A DNA stretch of 64,000 bases from Gammaproteobacteria bacterium. GTDB lineage: Bacteria > Pseudomonadota > Gammaproteobacteria > Arenicellales > JAJDZL01. Numbering within the stretch: position 1 is the first letter of the stretch; each line of letters opens with the position of its first letter. A model generated the notes under the pieces. That model did no database searches. It saw only the letters and a list, made by a program, of their open reading frames with translations, and was not told the origin of the DNA. This document shows positions 52,287 to 61,995 of this stretch, one piece after another. Both the position numbers and the translations under genes were made by a program. Location of the stretch: positions 1 through 64,000 of the forward strand of contig JAJEHQ010000024.1 of the NCBI GenBank assembly GCA_022823625.1, in the 5' to 3' direction.

Positions 52287-53447
52287 ATGAAACGTCAACA
52301 GACAGGTTATTTTGATACTACATCCATGGGAGGAGAACAGGTAAGAGCTTTTGTTCCTGATCCTTTACCGCCGAAAGATGAACTGGACTTCAAATATTTA
52401 CAGCATTCGCTGGACAGTGCAAATTTCGCAATTGGGCGGCTGGATAGTGTAACGAGCATTCTACCTGAACCCTGGCTGTTTCTCTATGCATATATCCGAA
52501 AAGAGGCTGTGCTTTCGTCGCAAATTGAAGGAACACAATCCACGCTGTCAGATCTCTTGCTATTTGAATTGAATCAAGCCCCAGGAGTGCCTCTGGACGA
52601 CGTGACTGAAGTTTCCAACCACGTGTCCGCCCTAGAACACGGAATTCGACGCATGAGAGAGGATGATTTCCCACTCTGTAATCGTCTTATCCGGGAGGTT
52701 CACGAAAAATTATTGTCTTCAGGCCGAGGAAGTAAAAAATTACCCGGCGAATTCCGACGTTCTCAGAACTGGTTGGGAGGCAAACGCCCGGGTAAGGCTC
52801 GTTTTGTACCACCACCAACCCATAAAGTCGAAGACTGTATGTCTGATCTAGAACGTTATTTGCACGCCCCCGAAAGCGGATATTCGGTTCTTATTCGCGC
52901 TGGATTATCTCATGTTCAATTTGAGACAATTCATCCTTTTCTAGACGGTAATGGACGAGTTGGTCGCTTACTCATCGCTTTGCAATTGTGCAACGAAGGT
53001 CTATTGAGTGAACCGATTTTATATCTCAGTTTGTATTTCAAAAAAAATCGAAGTGACTATTATTCATTGCTTAATGTCGTAAGGCAGCGTGGTGACTGGG
53101 AGGCCTGGCTGGAATTTTTTCTCGAAGGTATCACTAAAACATCAACCAGTGCTTTTTCGGTCGCCATACGACTTAATTCACTTTTCAATACCGATTCCGC
53201 ACGAATTCGAGATGGCGCACGCTTCATGTCTTCGTCCTTGCTTGTACACCAGGCACTACAATTACGTCCAATTTCAACAATAAAAAGTATCGCTCAGCAA
53301 ACCCATCTTTCGGTCCCTGCAGTTACGAATGGAGTGTATGCTCTTGAACAACTTGGAATTGCTTCTGAAATCACAAGCAAAAAAAGAAACCGTGTTTATG
53401 CTTATGACCAATACATCTCTATCTTAAATGAAGATATTGATGACTAA
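52287..53447 (+). CDS. Fic-family AMP-transferase with N-terminal inhibitory motif
   Basis: A 386-residue Fic protein. The active-site motif H-P-F-L-D-G-N-G-R-V-G-R begins at H216 and is complete. The inhibitory helix motif (S/T)-x3-E-(G/N) appears as S77-S-Q-I-E81-G82, so this is a class II, self-inhibited Fic. An N-terminal Fic_N region (residues 20-100) and a C-terminal winged-helix-like part (about residues 320-365, T-H-L-S-V-P-A-V-T-N-G-V) complete it. Such enzymes transfer AMP to Ser/Thr/Tyr of target proteins. The C-terminal helix-turn-helix makes self-binding to the upstream repeats plausible. It is a lone gene next to an IS remnant. Confidence 0.9.
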   Translation: MKRQQTGYFDTTSMGGEQVRAFVPDPLPPKDELDFKYLQHSLDSANFAIGRLDSVTSILPEPWLFLYAYIRKEAVLSSQIEGTQSTLSDLLLFELNQAPGVPLDDVTEVSNHVSALEHGIRRMREDDFPLCNRLIREVHEKLLSSGRGSKKLPGEFRRSQNWLGGKRPGKARFVPPPTHKVEDCMSDLERYLHAPESGYSVLIRAGLSHVQFETIHPFLDGNGRVGRLLIALQLCNEGLLSEPILYLSLYFKKNRSDYYSLLNVVRQRGDWEAWLEFFLEGITKTSTSAFSVAIRLNSLFNTDSARIRDGARFMSSSLLVHQALQLRPISTIKSIAQQTHLSVPAVTNGVYALEQLGIASEITSKKRNRVYAYDQYISILNEDIDD

Positions 53448-53659
53448 ATGACTTGCTGCGGTTAAGGTCAAGTTTACATGTTCAAAAGTCTGGAACCAAC
53501 CGCAACTCGGTCCAAGGCATTCTCGCTGCTAGTAGTCAACAACCTCAAAAAAGTGTATGCAGTATCCTGACTAACAAACACCGACTTTCATATGCTCACA
53601 TTATAGAAAACAGGAACGACAAGCGATGACATCGCTCGATTAGTTGGGTGAATTTCAGT

Positions 53660-53776
53660 CTAATGATCGTTGTTCTGGTCGATTGTGGATGGACCTTTGC
53701 CGCGAAATGCCAGCATGATAAGGATGCTGATGGGGATCGGCAGAATAATCAATGAAACCAAAACTGATTCACTCAT
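53660..53776 (-). CDS. Small 38-residue membrane protein (predicted)
   Basis: An ATG frame of 38 codons. Residues 5-24 are continuously hydrophobic (S-L-I-I-L-P-I-P-I-S-I-L-I-M-L-A-F), a likely single membrane helix, followed by R-G-K-G and a polar tail ending D-Q-N-N-D-H. It starts 38 bases after the nitrilase-family stop on the same strand. The ribosome site is weak (GAGACGAG). I know no family; the composition is convincing for a small membrane protein, but a chance frame is possible. Confidence 0.45.
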   Translation of the reverse strand: MSESVLVSLIILPIPISILIMLAFRGKGPSTIDQNNDH

Positions 53777-53814
53777 GTTGACTCGTCTCGTGTAGAGATA
53801 AAAATTGAATGCTG

Positions 53815-54666
53815 TTAAGATGCCTGGCGAAAAAGCTCCGGCTCGTCCTTGTTTGGTACACGATATGGACGGTCGTGTTCCAGTGCTGGAATCATCTGGC
53901 GTGCTTTTTCAACTTCGCACAGGTCAACGTCAGAAATTATATAGCCTCGTGATTCACCGCCGTCTGCCAAAACGCGACCCCAAGGGTCGATTATGAGAGA
54001 ATGACCATAGGTTTTGGCTTTGCCGTGATCACCATACTGACAGGGTGCAACAACATAGCAACCCGTTTCAATTGCTCGGCTTCTTAACATCACATGCCAG
54101 TGAGCCTGCCCCGTAGTTCGTGTAAATGCTGCCGGCACAGTGAGAATTTGTGCCCCCGAATGGGCCAACGCACGGTAAAGATGCGGGAAGCGTAAATCAT
54201 AGCAGACTGTTAGACCGACAGAACCCCAGGGTAATTGCGCCAGAACTGCCTCATTACCCGGATTGAAAATCGCAGATTCGCGATACACTTCGCCATTTGG
54301 CAGATTGACATCAAAGAGATGAATCTTGTCGTAGCGTGCAATAATTTCACCCTGTGGGCTGAGCATGATCGAACGATTGAGCTTTTTGCCCTCAGAATCC
54401 GATGCTGCAATCGAACCCAATAGAATCCAGGCATCAACTTCCTGTGCGAGAGTTTGGAATGTGGACAGGGTGGGGTGAACGGACTCTTCAAAAGGCGCTA
54501 CATTCAAACCATTGTCGTCAAGATGCAAAAAGGAGAAGAACTCAGCCAAACAAATCAATTCAGCGCCGGCTTCACGCGCTTTGCGTACCAGATCGGACGT
54601 GTCCTGAAGATTGTGGTTTAAATTGTCTTTCGCACAGTTTTGGATGCACGAAACTTTAATTTTCAT
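53815..54666 (-). CDS. Carbon-nitrogen hydrolase (nitrilase superfamily, Nit/omega-amidase-like)
   Basis: A 283-residue soluble amidase. The catalytic Glu-Lys-Cys triad is visible: E42 in L-A-E-F-F, K114 in Y-D-K-I-H-L-F-D-V, and C155 in V-C-Y-D-L-R-F-P. The segment pattern matches the Nit1/Nit2 branch, whose members hydrolyse deaminated glutathione or alpha-ketoacid amides. ATG 54666 has GAGGAGTT just upstream; the frame is open 13 codons further up without support. Upstream neighbours on this strand are none; a tiny membrane ORF follows it. Confidence 0.88.
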   Translation of the reverse strand: MKIKVSCIQNCAKDNLNHNLQDTSDLVRKAREAGAELICLAEFFSFLHLDDNGLNVAPFEESVHPTLSTFQTLAQEVDAWILLGSIAASDSEGKKLNRSIMLSPQGEIIARYDKIHLFDVNLPNGEVYRESAIFNPGNEAVLAQLPWGSVGLTVCYDLRFPHLYRALAHSGAQILTVPAAFTRTTGQAHWHVMLRSRAIETGCYVVAPCQYGDHGKAKTYGHSLIIDPWGRVLADGGESRGYIISDVDLCEVEKARQMIPALEHDRPYRVPNKDEPELFRQAS

Positions 54667-55366
54667 GGTCAACTCCTCACATGGGGACCTTATTGACAGT
54701 TGCATTGTATCAGAATCGGATTTGCGCCCCCGACATTAACGGTGTGAATGTTCCGATCTGAATTTAGTAATGTTGTTGTAAAAATTTGGCTAATTGGTTG
54801 AATTTAATGACGCAAATCACACAGGGTATGTAATAAAATATATGCAGTAAAAAATTCTTTCTTCTCTGAATTTCGACGATGTCGAACGGGGATGTAAATG
54901 GGTAGTGACTGCTCAGCTGTTACCTTGAATTTTGATAGACGCAATATTTTGCTCCATCCTATTGAATGACGATTACTTGTAGGCATTTCGTACGCTTGGC
55001 TGAGTGCGAAAGACGACTCCAACTGAAGGTGTTTCTTGACTGCGACTGGCATGCATTGTTTGAACCATGTAAATTTAGCTCGTGTCGCTCCTATTCAATT
55101 ATTTAATCTATGAAACTTCTAAGTTCGTGATTGCCCAAAGTGTTGATTGGGCTTAGATTGCGATCGTCAACAGCTTACTCATCCGAAGTGGTGAGTATCC
55201 CCTCCTTTATCTATACAAGAGGTGGCGTTAAACAAATTCATTGTTTATCGCTTTGCATCTTTACCAAATTGTGCTGCCCTTCATCCAGCTTGACTAAAAA
55301 TTAATTGTCATGTCAGAGAAAATCGAGAAGTGATTCTGCCTGGTATTCTAACGATCGATTACTCAA
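54667..55366. other. Intergenic region, 700 bases, no convincing gene
   Basis: A divergent gap between the amidase and an SLC13-type permease. AT-rich. A minus-strand 82-codon frame at 54804-55052 has no family and no ribosome site. Promoters for both flanking genes should be here; I cannot place them. Confidence 0.45.
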
Positions 55367-57232
55367 ATGACTGAACCCCTTTCTCTGACAGTCGAAATGA
55401 TTGCGGTCATCGGGATTTTGATTCTGACCATACTTCTGTTTGTGTCGGAAATCTTGCGCGTGGATGTCGTTGCGGTGCTGGTCATGGTTCTGATTGGGCT
55501 TACGAGCTTACTTCCAGGCTACGATGGGCTGGTGCCTGCAATTGATTTGTTTGACGGGTTTTCCAGCAATGCCGTAATCTCAATAATGGCGGTGATGATT
55601 CTAGGCGCAGGACTTGATCGGACGGGAATTATGAACCGTCTAGCCGCAAGAATATTAAATTTTGCGGGCAACACAGAGCGACGCATTATGGTGCTGGTCT
55701 CAACAGCTGTCGGTGCCATTTCCGGGTTTATGCAGAACATCGGAGCAGCGGCACTGTTTCTGCCTGTGATCGACCGGATATGTAAGCGCAGCGGTGTTAC
55801 ACCATCCGGCCTGTTGATGCCAATGGGCTATTGCGCGATTCTTGGTGGTACGCTAACGATGGTCGGATCAAGTCCTCTAATTCTGCTCAATGATTTGATC
55901 GAGAATTCAAACGTGAGCTTACCTGCGCACGTTCAGGAGCTTGATACTTTTTCCTTATTTTCTGTAACTCCGATTGGAATCGCACTTCTTACACTCGGAG
56001 TCATCTATTTTTTCTTATTCGGGAAAAAGTTGCTACCAAAGGGTACTTCAAAGGCATTGGGGACAGGAGCTGTAACGTCCTATATTCTGGATGTCTACGG
56101 TATTTCAGGTCAGGTTTTCGAACTGACCGTAACGAATAAAACCACCATTGTCGGCAAGACAATTGGAGAGTTGGAAGATGAAGGGGGATATGAAGAGCGA
56201 ATCATTGCAATCAGAACGGAAGGTAAGGTAATCGTTGAGCCTGATCGCAGCACAGAGATTGTTGCAAACAGCGATATCGCCGTGATGGGGCGATACGAGC
56301 GAATCGTCAAAATCGCAGCGCGCATGAACCTGAAGTTAAGGGACGAAATTCGGGTTTTTCAGGAAGCATTTAATCCGACAGCTTCAGGAATTGCCGAAGT
56401 TGTTGTGCCGCCTTACTCGGCTGCAATTGGCAAAACGATAAGCGACCTTGGTTGCCGGAGAAATTACCACGTGACAATGTTGGCGCTCTATCGGGACGAC
56501 AAGCCCATTCGAGACGATCTCATTGACCTTCCAATTCAGGCTGGGGACACAATGGTGGTCCATAGCTTGTGGCGGGACTTGCAGCACTTTATTGATTCTT
56601 TGCAACTGGTTGCCGCGACTGATTTTCCAAAAGAGAATGAACGGCCGGAGAAAATATATTATGCACTGGGTATATTTGTGTTCACCTTATGTCTGGTGTT
56701 ATTTACGGATTTGCGTCTTTCTGCGGCTTTGCTGACAGGAGCGTTGCTGATGATCGTTTCGCGCGTTATTTCAATCGAGGAAGCGTATCGGGCGATTGGC
56801 TGGCAAAGTGTATTTCTACTGGCAAGTCTGATCCCTCTGGGTATCGCGGTGGAAAAAACCGGCACAGCTACGTGGATTGCCCAGCAGTTTGTCGGTTTAT
56901 TGGATGGTGTGCCAAGCGTTGTGTTTCTATTCGCGTTTGGAATATTGGCAACGGTGTTCACGCTGGTCATGTCAAACGTTGGTGCAACCGTACTGCTGGT
57001 TCCGATTGCCATTAATGTTGCAATCGAAATAGGTTCCAACCCGTCAGTATTTGCTCTCACGGTTGCCTTGGCCACATCCAATTCATTCCTGATTCCGACG
57101 CATCAGGTCAACGCCTTGATTCAAGTGCCAGGCGGTTATCGGGTCGCGGACTTCATGCGAGCAGGATTGGCGATGACGGTGCTTTTTCTGGTGGTCGTCA
57201 TTGCGATGGTTCATTTCTTTTATCATGCTTAA
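55367..57232 (+). CDS. SLC13-family permease with TrkA-C domains
   Basis: A 621-residue inner-membrane transporter of the SLC13/DASS type. About five to six helices occupy the first 220 residues, with G-F-S-S-N-A-V-I and the N-I-G-A-A-A-L-F-L-P segment near residue 125. Two soluble TrkA-C (RCK-C) domains lie between roughly residues 240 and 420 (I-G-E-L-E-D-E; I-S-D-L-G-C), then another set of helices to the end, with a second S-N-V-G-A-T-V-L-L-V-P near residue 535. Homologues carry sulfate, dicarboxylates or other anions with sodium. The substrate is not evident; it stands alone. Confidence 0.88.
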   Translation: MTEPLSLTVEMIAVIGILILTILLFVSEILRVDVVAVLVMVLIGLTSLLPGYDGLVPAIDLFDGFSSNAVISIMAVMILGAGLDRTGIMNRLAARILNFAGNTERRIMVLVSTAVGAISGFMQNIGAAALFLPVIDRICKRSGVTPSGLLMPMGYCAILGGTLTMVGSSPLILLNDLIENSNVSLPAHVQELDTFSLFSVTPIGIALLTLGVIYFFLFGKKLLPKGTSKALGTGAVTSYILDVYGISGQVFELTVTNKTTIVGKTIGELEDEGGYEERIIAIRTEGKVIVEPDRSTEIVANSDIAVMGRYERIVKIAARMNLKLRDEIRVFQEAFNPTASGIAEVVVPPYSAAIGKTISDLGCRRNYHVTMLALYRDDKPIRDDLIDLPIQAGDTMVVHSLWRDLQHFIDSLQLVAATDFPKENERPEKIYYALGIFVFTLCLVLFTDLRLSAALLTGALLMIVSRVISIEEAYRAIGWQSVFLLASLIPLGIAVEKTGTATWIAQQFVGLLDGVPSVVFLFAFGILATVFTLVMSNVGATVLLVPIAINVAIEIGSNPSVFALTVALATSNSFLIPTHQVNALIQVPGGYRVADFMRAGLAMTVLFLVVVIAMVHFFYHA

Positions 57233-57236
57233 GTAC

Positions 57237-57265
57237 TGGCACTGAACCAACGAAATTCACTGCCA
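57237..57265. terminator. Stem-loop after the SLC13-type gene
   Basis: TGGCACTGAA and TTCACTGCCA pair over ten bases with one mismatch around a 9-base loop, four bases after the stop, between convergent genes. No T-run follows, so termination is uncertain. Confidence 0.35.
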
Positions 57266-57411
57266 TAAATCTGCCCTCTATTGGAATCCATGCCGCTCTG
57301 AGCAACATCTCACCATTGGCAGCGTATTCATGCTATCGACTATAGGGGTGATTGCGGCCTAGCCAGTCGCCATTAGTTGTAAGACATGGCGTTGTTTCGA
57401 TCAGCGCATGC

Positions 57412-58302
57412 CTAGCGCCTGATCCCGAAATGATGTTCGCGGTAAAAGATGAAAAGTCCAGAGCCAACGATCAACAGAATTCCAATCCAAGTTGACGTGT
57501 CGGGAAAATCAAGGAAAAACATCCACCCCAGAATTGTTGCGCTTATTATTTCGACATATTGAAAAGGTGCCAGTATGCTCACCGGCGCGCGACGATATGC
57601 ATAAACTACAAACAGGTGACCCACTGTACCCAAAATCCCAAGCAATCCGAGCCAAAACAACTGATTTAGGGAGATCCAACTTACGGTTAAGGCATCAATG
57701 TTACTGGCCGTACCGACTGTCAGCGCAAGTGATGTAACCACCATTCCAGATAGACCTGCGAGAAACTGCATTCGGACAGGACTCTCAGCAGCTGACAGCG
57801 AGCGGGTTAATAGAATGTAAAAGGAAAAACACAATGCGGCTGCGACCGGCAACAGTACCGGCCACCCCACACTGGTAAATGAAGGCCGAATAACAATGAG
57901 TGCACCGACAAACCCAACTGCTATAGCTACCAGCCTTCGCCAGCCGACCGATTCACCAAGTATCACCACCGAAAGTAGAGTAACGAGCATCGGTTCAATG
58001 AAGAAAATTGATATCGCATCCGCTATTGGCAGATATGCCAAACCGCGAAAAAAGAACAGCGTTGCGCATGCAATCAATGCTCCTCTCAGGGCGTGAAATT
58101 TCAAGTTTGAAGTCTGCCACCTTCCCCGCGTCCAGTAAAGAAGCGGCAACATAAAGATGGATTGAAAGAAGAAACGTGCAAAAGACACCTGTCCCGCCGA
58201 TACAGAATTCGAAAGATACTTTGCGATCGCATCCATGCCAGGGAGAATGAGCATCGCAAACAGCATCATCAGCATCGCTCGGGTCATCTCATTTTTCATC
58301 AC
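57412..58302 (-). CDS. EamA/DMT-family transporter
   Basis: A 296-residue protein with about ten hydrophobic helices in two homologous halves, as in EamA drug/metabolite transporters. The first half carries the P-G-M-D-A-I-A-K-Y loop near residue 22, and the second has P-V-S-I-L-A-P-F-Q-Y-V-E near residue 240. Members export amino acids, nucleosides and other metabolites; the substrate cannot be told. The first 20 residues have several Met codons, so the start may be at residue 2 or 6. Confidence 0.88.
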   Translation of the reverse strand: MMKNEMTRAMLMMLFAMLILPGMDAIAKYLSNSVSAGQVSFARFFFQSIFMLPLLYWTRGRWQTSNLKFHALRGALIACATLFFFRGLAYLPIADAISIFFIEPMLVTLLSVVILGESVGWRRLVAIAVGFVGALIVIRPSFTSVGWPVLLPVAAALCFSFYILLTRSLSAAESPVRMQFLAGLSGMVVTSLALTVGTASNIDALTVSWISLNQLFWLGLLGILGTVGHLFVVYAYRRAPVSILAPFQYVEIISATILGWMFFLDFPDTSTWIGILLIVGSGLFIFYREHHFGIRR

Positions 58303-58533
58303 CTTATTTTGTATGGTTTATGCACCGTACCGCATTGACGTGCCGGGCGACTAGCGGGGCGGATTTTGGGAAGAAAATTCGTTGGTTTAGTCAAGTATTC
58401 GAACCTATAGAATTTACGAGTGTCCTATTTTATTGCTCGCAACAATGAAGTCGGTAACTTCTGCTGAAATCTAATTTCATCGTAAAATGACCTTATTCAC
58501 TTTGCAGTCAAATCTAGTTCAATTGGATCACCT

Positions 58534-58974
58534 ATGACACCAAGACGCGCACGACGCTTGGCAATGGCCGCTTTAATCGTCACGGGTACGGCTATTTCAT
58601 TAGCTCTGGCGCTGACTGCGTTTCAGAGTAATCTGCTGTATTTTGTGAGCCCCAGCGAGGTTCAGGCAGGAGAGGCGCCAGTTGGAAAGGCATTTCGAAT
58701 CGGAGGTCTGGTTGTAGAAGGCAGTGTCGTCAGGCCTGATAACGACCTGACAGTCAGGTTTGATGTTACCGATACCGTTCATACCGTTCCGGTTCAATAT
58801 GCCGGTATTCTTCCAGACCTGTTCCGAGATGGCCAGGGTATCGTTGCAAAAGGCAAGCTGAATACCAATGGGGTGTTCGAGGCCACTGAAGTGCTGGCTA
58901 AACACGACGAAAATTACATGCCGCCTGAAGTTGCGGACGCGCTGAAAGCGGCAAAGACGATGCAGTACGAATAA
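58534..58974 (+). CDS. ccmE: Cytochrome c maturation protein CcmE (haem chaperone)
   Basis: A 146-residue haem chaperone anchored by an N-terminal helix (residues 10-30) and facing the periplasm. The haem-binding H124 and Y128 are in L-A-K-H-D-E-N-Y, as in E. coli (H130/Y134). It takes haem from CcmC and hands it to CcmF. In this window it begins the ccm run; ccmABCD, usually directly upstream, are not here. Confidence 0.97.
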   Translation: MTPRRARRLAMAALIVTGTAISLALALTAFQSNLLYFVSPSEVQAGEAPVGKAFRIGGLVVEGSVVRPDNDLTVRFDVTDTVHTVPVQYAGILPDLFRDGQGIVAKGKLNTNGVFEATEVLAKHDENYMPPEVADALKAAKTMQYE

Positions 58975-58991
58975 GGGTAATAGGTAAGGCA

Positions 58992-60974
58992 ATGATCCCG
59001 GAACTCGGTCAATTCAGTTTGATATTAGCGCTTTGTCTGGCAGTTGTACAGACCGCACTGCCTATTTCTGGCAAGCTACTACGTTCACCTTCAATGTTTG
59101 CAGCAACAAAATTTGCTGCCCGAGGACAGTTCCTGTTTCTGTTTATTTCGATCCTATGCCTTACCTATGCATTTGTCTCCTATGACTTTTCAGTCTATTA
59201 CGTGGTACAGAATTCAAACACGGCGTTGCCTCTTATGTACCGCATTTCTGGGGTATGGGGTGCCCATGAAGGCTCGTTGCTGTTATGGGTTTTGATGCTG
59301 GCAGGTTGGACAGCGGCCTTGACCTGGTTTAGCCGCGAGGTCCCTGATGATTTTCTCGCCAGAGTGCTGGCAGTACTTGGCGTAATCAGTATCGGGTTTC
59401 TGTTGTTTTTGATCCTGACATCGAACCCTTTTGAACGAGTCATCCCGGCTGCAGTCGAAGGCCGAGATTTGAACCCGTTGTTGCAGGATCCTGGGCTGGT
59501 TTTTCATCCACCAATGCTTTACATGGGGTACGTTGGATTTTCTGTCGCTTTCTCATTTGCAGTGGCGGCATTAATCAGCGGACGACTGGATGCTGCTTGG
59601 GCGCGCTGGTCTAAACCCTGGACCAATCTTGCCTGGGTTTCACTGACCCTTGGTATCGCTTTGGGGAGCTGGTGGGCTTATTATGAACTCGGCTGGGGTG
59701 GCTGGTGGTTCTGGGACCCGGTTGAGAACGCCTCTTTCATGCCATGGTTGGTCGGTACTGCACTGATTCACTCCTTGTCAGCAACTGAAAAGCGCGGACT
59801 TTTCAAATCCTGGACCGTGCTGCTGGCGATGCTGACATTTTCGCTCAGTCTGATCGGGGCGTTCTTGGTCCGATCCGGAGTGCTGACTTCTGTTCACACT
59901 TTCGCGACGGATCCATCTCGTGGTATTTTCCTGCTTGTGCTGATCTGCCTGGTGATCGGATCTTCGCTCGCGATTTACGCTGTTAGAGCACCGAGCATAA
60001 GATCAAGCGGCAGCTACACGCTGGTATCAAGAGAAGTGAGCTTGCTGCTCAATAATGTCTTTATGGTAACTGCAGCCGCTACGATCTTGCTAGGTACGCT
60101 TTATCCTTTGTTTCTTGATGCACTCGGATTGGGTAAAGTTTCAGTTGGTCCGCCTTACTTTAATTCGGTATTCATTCCCCTCACTTTACCGGTTGCCGCA
60201 CTCGTTGGTATTGGGGCGATGTCCCGATGGAAGCGAGATCAGTTCGGTCGATTGATGGGTAAACTCTGGCCACTGCTCGCGGTCAGTATATTACTGGGCT
60301 GTACCTTACCAATATTGTTCGGTAACTCTTACGAATGGTTGGCTGCGGTCGGATTGACACTGGCATTGTGGACTGCTTCCTCTACACTTTACGGCATGTA
60401 TGACCGAGTGAAACACAGGCGGGATAAGCTCACTGCTCTGTTGAATCAACCAAGAGGGATATGGGGAATGAGTATCGCTCATTTGGGAATTGCTGTTTTT
60501 GTCGTGGGAGTTACCATGGTCAGTCTTTATGAGCAGGAAAAGGACCTGAAGATGGTGCCTGGTGACTCGTACGAATTGGGTGGATTTACCTTTCAATTTG
60601 AGGGTGTGCGACAGCAGTCTGTACAAAATTACATCTCATACATGGGAACCGTTAATGCCCATCGCGGAGACCGCCAGGTTGCAACAATATTTCCGGAAAA
60701 GCGCTTTTATCCCATTCAGGAAGACCCCATGACAGAAGCAGGCATTCAACCCGGTGTATTTCGTGACCTGTATGTTTCGCTGGGTGAACGGTTGGATGAT
60801 ACGGGTGCCTGGAGCGTTAGAATTCATGTCAAACCATTTGTACGCTGGATTTGGATGGGTGCGATTTTCATGGCAATCGGTGGATTTTTAGCAGCAACTG
60901 ACAAAAGACTGAGAAGCACCAGTCGAGTTCGGGGGCGCGTGGCCGCAGCTAACATGGCGACAGAGTCGAGATGA
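58992..60974 (+). CDS. ccmF: Cytochrome c haem lyase subunit CcmF
   Basis: A 660-residue polytopic membrane protein with about 14-15 helices. The haem-handling WWD domain reads W-G-G-W-W-F-W-D-P-V-E-N-A-S near residues 234-247. Conserved periplasmic His residues flank it, for example in G-A-H-E-G-S near residue 90. It attaches haem to apocytochrome c with CcmH and CcmI. It lies 17 bases after ccmE, and its stop overlaps ccmG by four bases. Confidence 0.97.
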   Translation: MIPELGQFSLILALCLAVVQTALPISGKLLRSPSMFAATKFAARGQFLFLFISILCLTYAFVSYDFSVYYVVQNSNTALPLMYRISGVWGAHEGSLLLWVLMLAGWTAALTWFSREVPDDFLARVLAVLGVISIGFLLFLILTSNPFERVIPAAVEGRDLNPLLQDPGLVFHPPMLYMGYVGFSVAFSFAVAALISGRLDAAWARWSKPWTNLAWVSLTLGIALGSWWAYYELGWGGWWFWDPVENASFMPWLVGTALIHSLSATEKRGLFKSWTVLLAMLTFSLSLIGAFLVRSGVLTSVHTFATDPSRGIFLLVLICLVIGSSLAIYAVRAPSIRSSGSYTLVSREVSLLLNNVFMVTAAATILLGTLYPLFLDALGLGKVSVGPPYFNSVFIPLTLPVAALVGIGAMSRWKRDQFGRLMGKLWPLLAVSILLGCTLPILFGNSYEWLAAVGLTLALWTASSTLYGMYDRVKHRRDKLTALLNQPRGIWGMSIAHLGIAVFVVGVTMVSLYEQEKDLKMVPGDSYELGGFTFQFEGVRQQSVQNYISYMGTVNAHRGDRQVATIFPEKRFYPIQEDPMTEAGIQPGVFRDLYVSLGERLDDTGAWSVRIHVKPFVRWIWMGAIFMAIGGFLAATDKRLRSTSRVRGRVAAANMATESR

Positions 60975-61522
60975 GTGAAAGGGGGCTGTTCGCGCGGCCA
61001 AAATTTCTGATTCCTTTCATTGTTTTTGTTGCAGTTGCCGGATTTTTTGCTGCAGGACTGAGGCTGGATTCAACGGTAGTACCGTCACCGTTGATCGGGA
61101 AAGTGGCACCTGCGTTCACTTTACCGGTTCTCGACCAGGGAGATCTAACATTGAGCACCGATCAACTGGCCGGCGGATTTTACGTATTGAATGTTTGGGC
61201 CAGCTGGTGTCTTGCCTGCCGCGATGAGCATGCGCTCCTAGTCAACCTGTCAGAAAAGGGAGTACCGATTGTTGGACTAAATTACAAGGATAAGGCTGAA
61301 GGCGCTCGTCGTTGGTTGCGAGATTGGGGTAATCCCTACTTTGTAACGGTGGTTGATCATGACGGTGCAGCTGCCATTGATTGGGGTGTGTATGGTGTAC
61401 CGGAAACTTTTATTGTTGATGCGCAAGGCGTGATTCGCTATAAGCACATAGGACCGATTACACCTGAAGTTGCCGAGCGTGAGATACTGTCATTATGGAA
61501 CGCAAGCAAACAACATTCCTGA
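60971..61522 (+). CDS. ccmG: Thiol-disulfide protein CcmG/DsbE
   Basis: A 183-residue membrane-anchored thioredoxin-like protein. One N-terminal helix (residues 11-30) is followed by the active site W-C80-L-A-C83 and the cis-proline loop V-Y-G-V-P-E-T. The W-C-L-A-C centre differs slightly from the usual W-C-P-x-C. It reduces the cysteines of apocytochrome c or CcmH before haem attachment. It overlaps ccmH by 28 bases. Confidence 0.95.
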   Translation: MSERGLFARPKFLIPFIVFVAVAGFFAAGLRLDSTVVPSPLIGKVAPAFTLPVLDQGDLTLSTDQLAGGFYVLNVWASWCLACRDEHALLVNLSEKGVPIVGLNYKDKAEGARRWLRDWGNPYFVTVVDHDGAAAIDWGVYGVPETFIVDAQGVIRYKHIGPITPEVAEREILSLWNASKQHS

Positions 61523-61977
61523 ATAAAGTTCAACATCTGTTCTGTATGCTGATGTTGCTGATATATTCGCTATCTGCAAATGCAGCGACAGAAGTACTGG
61601 AGTTTAACAGCCCTCAGCAGGAACAGCAGTACCATGAACTCATTGACGAATTGCGTTGCCTGGTGTGTCAGAATCAGAATCTGGCCGACTCGAACGCCGC
61701 ACTGGCTCAGGATCTTCGTGAACGTACCTATCAAATGGTCCGAAGTGGAGACTCAAGCGATGAGATTATTGACTACATGGTGGCACGCTATGGCGAATTC
61801 ATCATGTATCGCCCGCCACTTAAGACATCAACCTATCTGCTGTGGTTTGGACCGCTCGTTTTTCTGCTGTTGGCGGTGTTGACTGTTGTTCTGTTCTGGC
61901 GGCGGACTCGTCGTAATACGGGGGTTAAACTGGACGCCGCCTCGCGTCAGAAGATGCAGCAGTTGCTGGACGATTAG
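61495..61977 (+). CDS. ccmH: Cytochrome c maturation protein CcmH
   Basis: A 160-residue protein with a signal peptide ending near residue 31 (S-A-N-A-A). The redox motif is L-R-C55-L-V-C58-Q-N-Q-N-L-A-D-S, the family hallmark. A membrane helix follows at about residues 120-140. It lacks the TPR half found in E. coli CcmH, which is encoded separately here as ccmI. The ATG at 61495 overlaps ccmG; an internal ATG at 61546 after the ccmG stop would still leave a short signal. Confidence 0.95.
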   Translation: MERKQTTFLNKVQHLFCMLMLLIYSLSANAATEVLEFNSPQQEQQYHELIDELRCLVCQNQNLADSNAALAQDLRERTYQMVRSGDSSDEIIDYMVARYGEFIMYRPPLKTSTYLLWFGPLVFLLLAVLTVVLFWRRTRRNTGVKLDAASRQKMQQLLDD

Positions 61978-61995
61978 CAGCCCTTCTCAGATTCA

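Noticed and set aside
54804-55052. 82-codon minus-strand gene in the 54.7-55.4 kb gap
   Set aside because: No ribosome site, no recognisable domain, and composition like non-coding AT-rich DNA.
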